This document shows positions 53,740 through 64,000 of a stretch of DNA of 64,000 bases, one piece after another (the stretch's first letter is position 1; each line of letters begins with the position of its first letter). Source of the stretch: Melieria omissa (lineage: Eukaryota > Arthropoda > Insecta > Diptera > Ulidiidae); assembly GCA_963971225.1 (NCBI GenBank), contig OZ020268.1, forward strand, positions 53,866,404 to 53,930,403. Direction: 5' to 3'. Made by a program: the position numbers and the translations under genes. The notes below the pieces were generated by a model that saw nothing but the letters and a program-made list of their open reading frames with translations, searched no databases and was not told the DNA's origin.

Positions 53740-56700
53740 GAATGTCCAAGATTCATTGAATAGAAGATTGCGCCTTCCAGGAGAAAATAAATTTGAAACC
53801 GCACCAGTGACGTCACACAAAATGGTTTCCTATTGGCTGAAAATGTTGATTGAATTTTGGAGAGAGCAACACAGTGGGACATCATTAAATATTTATTCAC
53901 TTTTTGTTATTTAATAATTTGTTTTCTATTTTCGATTTGAAAAGTACGTCGCCACTCATGTATCTTTTTTGTTTTCATTATTTCGTGTACACAGCCCCAC
54001 TGCACACTGTATTGAATCATGTGCGTTTTCATATTTGTGAAAATTTATTTCTTTATTTTTCAATTTTTTTATCATTTGTCAATGTTTATTTCATTTGTGA
54101 AAGTTGTCGGCCGATAGATATCAGAGTTGTCTGACTTTATAATGTCAAGAGGGTTCATGAGAAGTTCCACGTTTTTATTTTCTTTTTCAGCTGTTATTAT
54201 TGGCAAATAATATAAGTTTTGACTTTGATTATGACAGACAATATTGTTTTTTGCGAAAAATGCAGTAAAAATTAATTGTCTTGGCAGAAATCTAATCCTT
54301 TCTTTTGTTTGTGTACGTACGGCTCTTGCAGTGCCTTAAAGCATGCTATCAAAATTTGTACATTTGTGAGTATTGCTCCCGCTTCTAACATAACATTTTC
54401 TGTTAGACGTCTGTAAACGGCAAAACTCAGTTAACTCAGTTTTGAAAGTGAGTTTACGCACTTTGATACAAAAACAATTGTATGGGAATTTGAGCATTTA
54501 AATGCGATGTCAAACTGCAACTAAGCGTAAACTGCAGTTTTGCCCAGTGGAATAATTTTCGATAGATTTTAAAATGTAATTTCCCAGAAACTACACTTAA
54601 AACGAAACGAAAAATATTACAACAAACATTAACCACATTGTATGCATCATAATTTATATATTTGAAATTCCGTCCATTCTTACTTTTTGGCAATGAAATA
54701 CATATGCAAAGTGCATTATCGAAGCCAAATTTTAATGGCCTACTGGCACGTTATAGATAACAATAGCCTTAATTTAATTAGGTAGCTGGAGTCAATGGCG
54801 TCGCAAGCCGACTGGTCAAATCAAGTCCACAAACAAATTTTTAAGTGAAAGGCGAGGTGAAACTTTAGTGGTAAGTTTGTGTGAATAACAAAACCAAAAA
54901 GAAACGTAAAAATAAATGTGCCTAAAAATATGCTTAAACTGTAAACATGCACACTAACATTAGTCATTGTTGCTAAAACAAAAGCGTAGAAAAAGGACCA
55001 CACGACCTGAAAAGTTGGCGTAGTTTTGTTGGGGAAAAAATAGATATGTACGTTTATGATAAGTTGGACACTTGTGCCATTATCAATGACCAATACACAA
55101 AAGTATTGTCAACAAGCCTGTAAAGTAGTGTAAAGTGTAGCCAGAAAGCAGACTGATAGAGACCAAATTCGAACCTTGTGAAAACTGAACGCACTGATAT
55201 GATGTTGAATAATATTTTTACGATTACAATGTAATAATAATGTAATGTAACAATAATAATGTAATATATTTCGCCTAGTCTACAATTTGAAATGCCATGC
55301 ACAGTGCTTACAAATGAATCATAACAATAAATTTCACACTATTCAATGGACTACTTAGCGCACTATGAACAATATTATTGCATTTTACAATACAATACAA
55401 CAATATCAAAGATTTTTGAACGAATACGCTAATTTGAATACTAGAATTCAATAGCCATTTGCGAGTTTTATCAGCTTTTTAGTAGTTTGTAGAAGGTAAA
55501 AAATTTGACAATTTTAATTGATGAGGTTTAGGCGATGAAAGTACAGCCGGCGATGAAAAAACAGCCTTTTCAAAAATAAGTCAAGTTAATGACAAATGTT
55601 TTATGCTGCCACAAATTATTCAATGCTAGTAATTTTAGTTGACATGAATTTTTAAAATAAAGCTAAAAAATTTAAAAAATAAATTTAACAAAATTAAAAA
55701 AAAACCTATAGTTAAAATGTGAATCAAAAACATATTCAAAATAGACAAAACCGACAACTAACTACATAATAAAATAACTTCAAATAAATAACATAAATGA
55801 AATAATAGATCCCATAGGCTCACAAGTATCATTTGCACCTAGCAACAATTGGCTCGCTAAACGCGTCAAGTGCTTGACAAACACTCCACAAGAAACCACT
55901 GCAAATTCAACGAGTCACTTCAGTGTGTAGATAAGAGCTCGCAAAATGAGCGAATGCTGCAACTGAACAAAGGTGCAGTCGGTTGAGTTTGCATTCGAAA
56001 CAGCGCACATGTGAGCAAAAAGAAATTGCCAGTGAAAAATTGCAGGCATGAGTCTATATTATGCTTAATGTGCAAATTGAATTCAATTTAAAGCGTAAAA
56101 TTTATTGTTTTTATGAGTAATGCGGCGACAGAAAGCGCCGATGCAAGGGTCATCAATTTAGAAATTATTGCTGGCAGCAAAGACAATTTCACTGGGATGA
56201 CCTTGAGCAGCGGTGGCTACATATAAAACAATAATCCACATGGCGTATACGCAACTATCGAATGGCGGCACAACATGCTGGAGTTTTCTGCTGCTTCAGC
56301 AGAATGTGCCCACTTGCAGCAAAATCGATTTTTGTACGCGCTTATCTATGTAGACAAATCAATCATAAAATAAATTACTATGCCACAGCACCAGTAAGCA
56401 CCGCCTTAAACTCACATTGAGAAAACTAACGCTGATAGTTTGTTTACTATTTGATGTCTGTCCAAACGCCTGTGGGTTGTGAAATAATTAAGTAAACAAT
56501 TCATTAAATTCCAACTTTGTCGATGGTCCTAATTAAATGTCGGCGTTACGGCACACGAAAAATAGCGGGTCACTTTAATTTTTTCCTTAGGTAGGTTGTC
56601 ATTAAAATGTGGTGTGTATGTGTTTTTTGGCGGTGGTAAAATTTGAATAAGGATTCAACGCTTGATCGCGCATCAACTACAAGCGCTACAGCACCAACAA

Positions 56701-58535
56701 CAACAACAACGCTCAACTAGCCAGTCATGCTTTGCTAACTAACGAACGAAAACACGTTATTACTCACATTTGAAGTTTTCACAACAAATTTATGCACATA
56801 CACGTATATCATCACATTAGTATAACAAGCAGTAAATGTATTTAATTGCTTGCGAATTTCGTTAGTTTTTTAAGGCAATGAGTTGACAAAAACTGCAGCT
56901 GTAATGAATTTTTATTTAGATTTCTTGATTGAAAGCGAAATGAAATACCAAGAAACAGCCACAGTAGGTACTGACCTAATTATTTCAAACAATTGAAACC
57001 CAAGCCATATAAACAATTTTTCATTTAAGCATAGCTAAAGCAATTTTATTAAAATCTGCATTGCACGCTTTGAAAAATAAGGAACCATCACAAGAGCCAA
57101 TACTTGAACAACAGAAAACAAACATAACGAAAGGTATACTATGGGAATAAGTAAAGCAAATATAGAAAAATCTTTTGAATTTGCAGTTCATTAAGAAACA
57201 GGAACAATGAAAAACAAATTCATACAACACTTCAAAGGAACACAGAAACTGTATTTATACTCCAATTAAAAAAATGAAAGAAGAATAAAAACCAAACACA
57301 AAACCTACTTTTATTACACAACCAATAGAAATATTACATAACGACAAGTTGAACACATTATAGCACTCAATTTTTCTACTAGCAAATCATTGACCAAAAG
57401 AAAAACACAAAATCATGTAGTCATTTTATGTGATTTTTCCCCCAATGGCCCAACAAATTGCGTGCCGACGTAACACAAACATATTAAGCGCAGTCAAGTG
57501 GTGTGAAAACGTAATAATAATAGAAATGAAAACAACATACATTGATTGATTAAAAACACAAGTCTACACACATAGCCAGAACATATACTATATATATATA
57601 TATATTTATACATATATATATTAAATTAGAATTACATTGATGTATGTAAGAGCGTGCAGCTTCTGTGAATAGAAAATTATTTCTTAGTCTTGGAAACTAT
57701 TTATTACTGACAAATATTATTAAGAGCTGATTCTAAAAATATACACACACATAGAATTTTCGCACTATAAGGTCCAGAAAAATCTGAACTTACGATTTTC
57801 TTCGCAGTAGAAAGCGTACTTTTCTATTGTCTCTCAACTTTAAAAGCACTGTTAATAAACATTCTTATGATACTTGTGCATTAGTGACTTATTATTTAAT
57901 ACTTAGCTATGCTGGTTCAGCGAATTTCAAAGGATGTAGAATAAATATTCAGCGAAGAATACAAATAAAAGATTAGTAGGAAAAAACAAGACCAAATCTC
58001 CATTGGTGGGGCCAAAGTCTCCATTGACATTGTTCAAACATTGTCAACAATTCAAGAAATCAGAAATCAGTATTGCGACAACGCTTAACTAGAATCAAAA
58101 CTAATCACACCAGGCCTTGAACAAGGTTAAACCTTCATTCAATTTTTTGGCATGTAACACATACACATGTAAAAAACTCCGCGACTTGGTGGCTGCTAAA
58201 AATCAATATAACCACAAGCACGCGGGAGACCATAGCGTGCCGGCTTGACGACAAGTGTGAATGCATTGTGTCATAATTGCAAAAAACACACAAATTGTGT
58301 AGGCTTCAGTGAAGATTGACTTCAGAATGACAAGAGAAAATTGCAAAATGTGCAACGACTATTGCAACCTGAAGCCGCAAATCGCATGTTGCACACAAAG
58401 AAGAAAAAAACATTACAACTGAGCAAGGAATGCATGAGCAAACCATGTGCCACAATGTTACAATATCTACACACATACAAATTCCCAGCATTTTAGTCGA
58501 CACTGCGACGTCATTTAAATATTTATGGCTGTGAA
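53740..58535. other. Long non-coding region, probably intron of the minus-strand gene
   Basis: About 4.8 kb left of the splice donor at 58541 with no exon that I can support on either strand. It includes a short TA microsatellite at about 57587-57620. The next coding exon of the minus-strand membrane protein was not found and may lie here or outside the window. Confidence 0.4.
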
Positions 58536-58541
58536 ACTCAC

Positions 58542-58831
58542 TTGTTGGTAATTTCCATTACATCTGACATCATTAGGCGATACTTTCGGCGAAATTCCAG
58601 ACCGCGCGGCGTATCCAGCAGGTACTTGTTGCAGAAGTCTGTCAGCGAGACAAAATAGATGAAGCCCAGCGAGGTGAGGAATAGGCCACGCTGCAGTGAG
58701 ATTCGATCTGTGGTGTTTGGTATTTGGAGTAGGCTGCCACATGCCAAGCTCATTGAACCAATGGAGCAAGCTAGCGACATGTAGCAGCGATTGCCACGCA
58801 GTCTCTGCTGCAGTGTTGTCGTGGTGCCCAT
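58542..58831 (-). CDS. First coding exon of a multi-pass membrane protein (partial)
   Basis: On the minus strand, the ATG at 58831 (GAAGACATGG, good context) follows an in-frame TGA about 80 bases upstream. The exon runs 96 codons plus 2 bases to a donor, CAACAA/GTGAGT, at 58541. The product starts MGTTTTLQQRLRGNRC, then a hydrophobic segment (YMSLACSIGSMSLACGSLLQ, residues about 18-37), a polar loop, and a second hydrophobic segment (GLFLTSLGFIYFVSLTDFC, about 50-68), ending with charged FRRKYRLMMSDVMEI. Two membrane helices are thus predicted. The rest of the gene was not located. Base composition and splicing look like an ordinary conserved gene, unlike the repetitive genes to its left. 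Family not recognised. Confidence 0.65.
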
Positions 58832-59051
58832 GTCTTCTTCGGATTTACGGAATTTAGCTGGTTGGAGTGTTTGTGCGTGCACAATAGGTTGTACGCGCTT
58901 GTTGCAGCGCTGTCAGGTACCTAGGACGAAATGGAATATGCTTCAGCGCGCGTATTTATCTCGTTCTATACACAGTAATTTCTCGAATTCTACTTATTTC
59001 CGAGCGTTGACGCTTTCGCTGCTGTAAGTTGATGAGCGACTGCGCTTCACG
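58832..59051 (-). other. 5' UTR part of the membrane-protein exon
   Basis: A good acceptor on the minus strand (CTGTGTATTTTCAG) ends at 59052, making 59051 the first base of the exon that carries the start codon at 58831. In-frame stops before the ATG support reading this part as untranslated. Other acceptors nearby (TTCGTCCTAG, CTGACAG) are possible. Confidence 0.5.
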
Positions 59052-60010
59052 CTGAAAATACACAGAAAATGTAAATGTGCTTTCAATAAATATTGCTTAA
59101 TTAATTACTCATTGCTCAAATTATTCCTAAACTAAAAACTAAATAACCAAAATTTAAAAGTTTAGGGAAAGAAAGACAGTTTTAAAAGTGTTTATAAATA
59201 AAATCCTTAGTTCTAATAATAAACTTGAAAAAAAAATCTGAAAATAAGGCTTCGAACAAACTAAATAAATGTGTTCAACTAATAGCAGTTCAAGCTAGTA
59301 AGTTATAATCATTTAAAATTATCACCGAAAATTTGTTTTGTTTTCATTTGCTACATTTCAGAGAAGCTTTGTAATTTTCCGTTTGAAACTCATTCATTGC
59401 TATTTTACACTGAAGTGAATAATTTTGTAAACATCCCTTAATTTCCCTGATATTACCCAAACCAGTAAGAAGCTAGAAAAATTGCTGCAACACCTCATTC
59501 ACTCATAATTTATTACTGTATGTGTTCCCATCAGGCGGTCACAGCGACAACAACTAATCCGAACATACCAAATGGAGGCATTTCATTCACCTCGTTGATA
59601 TAAAATGAGAAAATTACATTTTCCACTGGAATCGCCATAGAAGTGTGCGCCAAGCGACCTTCGAACCAGACCATTAATTCATTCAATTTATCAAAAAACA
59701 AATACGATGTCAATGTTAAAACAAAATTAAATTAATGAAAAAAGAAAGAAGCAAGCACAACAACATTGCCAATGTGCCTTATCAGACAGCGCAACAAACA
59801 CCGCTCAAATGCATTTTGTTCATTGACTATTTTCAGTTTATTCAAGTGTCAGTTTCTACATTTGGCGCATACATTTTTGTGCTTTGTCATTTGTTTTGCT
59901 TGCCAACTTTATTTCGACTTTGCTTTTAGTCGATTTCGCTGTATTTACTGTTCTTTTATTTTGTTGTTTATTGGAACAATTGAAGACCGTAAAGCACCAA
60001 TTCAATTGCG
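59052..60010. other. Probable 5' UTR intron, no other feature seen
   Basis: AT-rich sequence with only short chance frames on both strands; no repeat boundaries seen. Confidence 0.35.
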
Positions 60011-60017
60011 GCAAATT

Positions 60018-60119
60018 ATGGCAGACGATAAGAACGCAAAACCGTTACAAGTGCCCAAACGAATGTGGTTGTTGTCACTTGTTGTTGTTGCTTTCGTAGC
60101 ATTCTATTACAGCATTTAA
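60018..60119 (+). CDS. Candidate 33-residue membrane micropeptide
   Basis: ATG at 60018 (AAATTATGG) to TAA. The N-terminal half is charged (MADDKNAKPLQVPKR) and the C-terminal half is one strong membrane helix (MWLLSLVVVAFVAFYYSI) that ends the protein. This layout of a charged head, a basic residue before the helix and almost no tail is typical of small single-pass membrane peptides. The frame stays open upstream but without an obvious better start. It lies inside the presumed 5' UTR intron of the minus-strand gene, on the opposite strand. It could be chance; conservation is needed. Confidence 0.33.
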   Translation: MADDKNAKPLQVPKRMWLLSLVVVAFVAFYYSI

Positions 60120-62646
60120 TGAAATTAACAACAACAAAAAAGTAAATGCAAACAGACACAAACGCAGACTGATGCCGCGCAACAGCAACGCTGATAGCGC
60201 TGTCGAAAGCCGACACCGAAAGCACCCAAGCGGGCAGACACAGGAGATTAGCAGCTTAATTAGTGTGTTGCGAGTCGCACTACAGCACAGCCCAAGTTAA
60301 AACGTCAGATTAATTTGCATGTGGCTTTGCAGCAGAAAACACTGAATCTAAAGATTTTTCATACAAAAGATTTTTCATAAAGAAATTTCATACAATTTTT
60401 TAAAATATAAATCTGTTTCTACTATTTTCATTTGAGAAGATTGAGGCTGTAAATCAATTAGACAAATTAATATTACATTAACACTTGTGGCACTAGTTTT
60501 CGGCTAAACTATGAGGAGATCGTAGAACCCAGATCCATGCACGGGCTCTCGCCAATGTAGATCAATTGATTGTGATTTACTTTTAATCAAACAGGTCAGG
60601 GAACAGTTATCAGTAGATGAGACGGCACTAAAGAAACATTTTCAAATTCATTTAAAAATTATATTTTGTTAATTTTCTTAATATATACAAGAAAGAAACG
60701 TATCACTTAGTTCTACTTTCAAGAAAACTTCCAAGCATTAACACACAACTTTCAGGACAGAGTTATTAACTCATGGCATATAATATCCAGGCCAATCTCC
60801 TACCCTGGCAGAAAAACCTAAACCGATTAACATAACCAACAGAAGGCAAAGAGTCTTGTGGAGGCCCCCTGCTCCGGAGAGAAGTGAACAAGAAAAACAT
60901 TTACATAATACCAGCCAAATACCATGAAAATCAGAACAGGCAATTATTGAATCATTCTAAAAATTATTTTTATTTATAAAATCTCTAGAAAAGTACGTAG
61001 TTACTATTTTAAATTGCACATTCAGTTTACAGCTTTTACAAAATATACTAGAATTGTCCAACTGATAGTGACAGTAATACAAAAACTGCTCCAAATTCTG
61101 TTTCCCTGAGTTCATTGCCTCCTCAACTTTCGGCAACTTTGCCAGTCTAGTTATTATCTTGCATTACAACAAGGAAATTATTTTTAATTTTCAACAATAT
61201 TCGTTTTACATTAGTCATAAACACTGATAATACACAGACGTTCCTAAAACACTGTCAACAACACCCAAAGCAACAATAATTTTCATTTGATTTTCAAATA
61301 GAACTAATATTGTATATTCAAATCGAAATACAATTCTTTAGCAAAAACATTCATAGACATTTATAACAGTAGCAATTTAAATGAACGAAAGTAAATTGAA
61401 ATTTTAAGTGCATACGATCAGTAAGTTGCTGGGGTTGAGATGGCATCGCCGCAGTCTTATCTCAAGAGGTTCGTAAGTGTAGCGCATGCAGTCAAGAAAC
61501 GTGCACAAGTTGCCACTTTAATGTCGAACTGCGAGAATGCTCTGTGATAGGCAAAAGTCAATTTTAAGCACAACAACAAATGGTAAAAGCAAAAAACAAC
61601 AACAACAGAATAACTAGGTCATCACCTCAATTACAGTTTTGGAAATATTACGCACAACAAAGTGCGGCAGACAGATTAAGTAATGAAGGTAGAGACAAAG
61701 TTGAATCTGTAATTTTTCTGATTTGACAACAGTTTTAATATATAACAATTTATTTGAGTGCTAGTTAACGAATACTATGAAATATGCGAAACCACTAAAT
61801 GCACTCATTTTTGTTGACGATATACTGCGATAAATGATAATCTTTTTTAATAGTAAACCAGCATGCAGAAGGAAGTTTTCTATTAAATGTATAGCATTGC
61901 CTTGAATTCGGAAGAGGTGTGCGATTAGGAATTATATTAAATTGATTCCTATGTCTGCCTATGTCTGCCGTCAGTCAGTCCACTTGCCTGGTTTGTTAAT
62001 CTAGTCATCAATACACACACTCGCTTCTCCATCTATTCGTTCGTCTATCTGTACAATGGTTTAAAGTGTTTCTGTTGTGTTATTGTGAGAATGTTGTTTG
62101 CTGTTGTTTTTTTTATTGTGCTTTATTTACGTTTTTATTGTGCTTTTTTGTGATGAGCCATGTGTCTTATCCGTTCTGTTGTTGTAATAGTCAGTCACGT
62201 GTACTTTATGGTTAATGCATTATAAAAATTGTAACAATTTTACACATTTTTTAATAGGCTTTGTCATTATCTTAACATATCAGTTTGTTTAACATGTTGT
62301 TTATTTTCTCCTCAATTTATTCCAGTTTGTATGATGTAAGACATTCGACTCTGCTCATTCCCTTAAATCGGAACGAGCTCGTGCGCGCTCCACTGCTTTA
62401 ACACAGACCGCAGCAGCAACATACTGCACTGTTGCGTCATTTGCTCAAAAAGTGGCTGTGGCGTTGTTGATGCTGCTGTTTTGCTACTCGCTCAACGCGA
62501 CAATTGCAAAGGCGGGCGAACAGCAGCAACAACAATCTAGAATTGCCTCAATTGGCAATTGAGAATTGTTTAGTGTTCATAATGCGAAATGGCTGCAGGG
62601 GTTTTGGTGAATGATATAGTTCGTAGTGTACAAAAAAAGTACTTAC
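60120..62646. other. Probable intron with a retroelement fragment
   Basis: Non-coding, AT-rich. About 60848-60900 repeats the segment at 34384-34436 (AGAGTCTTGTGGAGGCCCCC here), a remnant of an interspersed element. A more GC-rich patch at 62360-62520 could be regulatory or exonic; nothing in it is decisive. Confidence 0.35.
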
Positions 62647-62732
62647 AGGTGACTTGCGAAATGGAATTCATTGGATGAGCTGGATGACATAGGGATGGGC
62701 TGGATGGCAAGTGGTCGTAGGAGGGGATGCAG
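62647..62732 (-). other. Candidate 5' non-coding exon of the membrane-protein gene
   Basis: On the minus strand, a pyrimidine-rich acceptor (TTCCTCTTTCGCACAG) precedes 62732 and a consensus donor (CACCT/GTAAGT) follows 62647, giving an 86-bp exon. It contains an ATG whose frame, if joined to the exon at 59051, would make a short upstream peptide of about 33 codons (starting MSSSSSNEF) and then stop. The exon is supported by splice signals only. Confidence 0.4.
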
Positions 62733-64000
62733 CTGTGCGAAAGAGGAATGTGATTTACTATTAGTCATAGACCATTTGAATTGTTGATAATATCAACAAC
62801 GAAAAACAATATGCCTGCGAAGCACAAGAACAGCTGTTGGCTAGTTGATTGTTGTGAGAACAGTTGGTTGACTGATTGATTGATGAATGGTTGGTCACAT
62901 TCCGCACTCCACCTCTCAGTGCGTAGAGTGCCAGCGGACCCAATGATGCTGAATGATGTGATGACTGATATGTGTAAATGAGCGAGTGTGAGCGATTATG
63001 CAATTGTGCTCCTAAACTATAAGAAAAACCAAAAGAAACTTTGTTAATTTCACTTTCTTTGCTGTTAAAGAATTTCATTTGTAATTCACGATAACCCCCA
63101 GCTGTCCACTTCAACGCCTTTAAAATAAGCAGCTGAGCGCACACCACTGCTTCGGTGCACTTGCACTGAGGTGCGCCTACAGCAGCCGTCCGCTACCAGC
63201 CGCCGTTGTTCTCCGCTTGGCGCTGTGCTTCTTGCGCCCCACACTCCCCGTCGAGAACCGACACTTTCCACTTAGCCGGCGTTCCTATTGCTTTCGTTGT
63301 GTGCTGCGCACTGGGCACACTCCATTCAGCCCAAACGATTTTCAACAATATGTTTTTGATTTTTACTTCAACTCAATGTCATTCATTCAATATTTTTGAT
63401 TTTTCAGCGCCCACTACAACAGGCGATAAAACACTCATTTCATTTTCTTTTACAAAGTAACAGCAACGAATGCGCTGCTATTTCCAGCGGCCGCACCACT
63501 TTCATTTACCGTTAGAACAAATTGTAACTCTAACTACGCGCTGACATTCAGTAAACATTCAAGTATTTGTAAAATTCTGTTAATTCAGTAAATAACTTGA
63601 AAAAAATATGCAATTATTTACTTTGCGATGCAGCGTATTCTCAGCACTGCTCGCGCGTACAAAATTTAACAACACTAAAAAAAATTTGAAGAGAACCAAA
63701 GGCCATGAAAAGGAAAGCAAGATACACAGGCGGCAGCAGTGTTGCCAACATCACCAACTGCGGTAGGCGCAATGAAATTGTAGGAATTTCAAAGCAATGT
63801 AAAAAGGAATAAAAACTTTCTGATGTTTAGTAGATTTAAAACATTTCTAAAAAAAACTTATAATATATATATCATATATGTACATGTAATATAAGAAACC
63901 GCAACGTTTTTAGAGATTGTATTTTGTTGAGAATGGGGGAGTAATTGGTAAAATTCAGGGCAGCAACAAAATGCAACACTATAGCCGGCATCTGCGTTGC
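62733..64000 (-). promoter_or_regulatory. Possible promoter region of the minus-strand gene
   Basis: About 63080-63300 is unusually GC-rich for this window, which fits a 5' region of a housekeeping-type gene reading leftward. No TATA box or initiator could be fixed. The rest is AT-rich with nothing recognised. Confidence 0.25.

Noticed and set aside
53480..53749. An 89-codon minus-strand open frame
   Set aside because: It spans the boundary of the nested P-type and outer MITE ends, so it is a chance frame in transposon DNA.
59531..59713. A 60-codon minus-strand frame with a hydrophobic end
   Set aside because: No good start context, no splice support and no recognisable motif; it was weaker than the 60018 candidate.

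Overview
The window is eukaryotic and looks like a higher fly. It is AT-rich, its introns are 54-74 bp with GTAAGT donors and TTTAG acceptors, and it carries a SINE with an AACCTAACCT tail and many mariner-, P- and Transib-type DNA transposons. A tephritid fruit fly is my best guess, but that is inference. No bacterial, plasmid or phage features were seen.

Layout. Bases 1-865 hold the 3' end of a Ser/Thr/Lys-rich repetitive protein gene. Bases 1250-10220 are an accessory block: a SINE with target-site duplication, a mariner, a 5.3-kb P-superfamily element that contains both a deleted mariner and a Transib-like element, and a 900-bp MITE. Bases 11349-19979 are one 2,876-codon exon for a very basic Ser/Lys/Cys protein built from CCKRKPKD-type repeats. 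Bases 20434-21726 are a TTAA-flanked MITE with a second P-type element inside it. Bases 23523-33961 are an eight-exon gene (3,318 residues), with a tandem array of symmetrical mini-exons followed by an 8.5-kb exon that encodes a Cys-rich 54-residue repeat array. From 34973 to 51076 six smaller intron-poor genes lie on the plus strand; two pairs are tandem paralogues (36811/38487 and 45281/46963). Transposon and retroelement remnants sit between them.

The right third, about 51-64 kb, is mostly non-coding. It holds an AT-only low-complexity tract, a nested MITE pair at 52.9-53.7 kb, and the first coding exon (58831-58542, minus strand) of a two-helix membrane protein. A candidate 5' non-coding exon of that gene lies 3.6 kb upstream, and a 33-codon membrane micropeptide candidate lies in the intron between them.

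Working together. I recognise no family name for any of the plus-strand genes. Shared traits are strand, short A-rich leaders, few introns, CC/CCC motifs, extreme Lys/Ser or Cys content, internal tandem repeats and local duplication. My inference is a rapidly evolving cluster of structural proteins, with sperm or testis products the leading hypothesis because fly sperm structural proteins often look like this. The sequence alone does not prove it.
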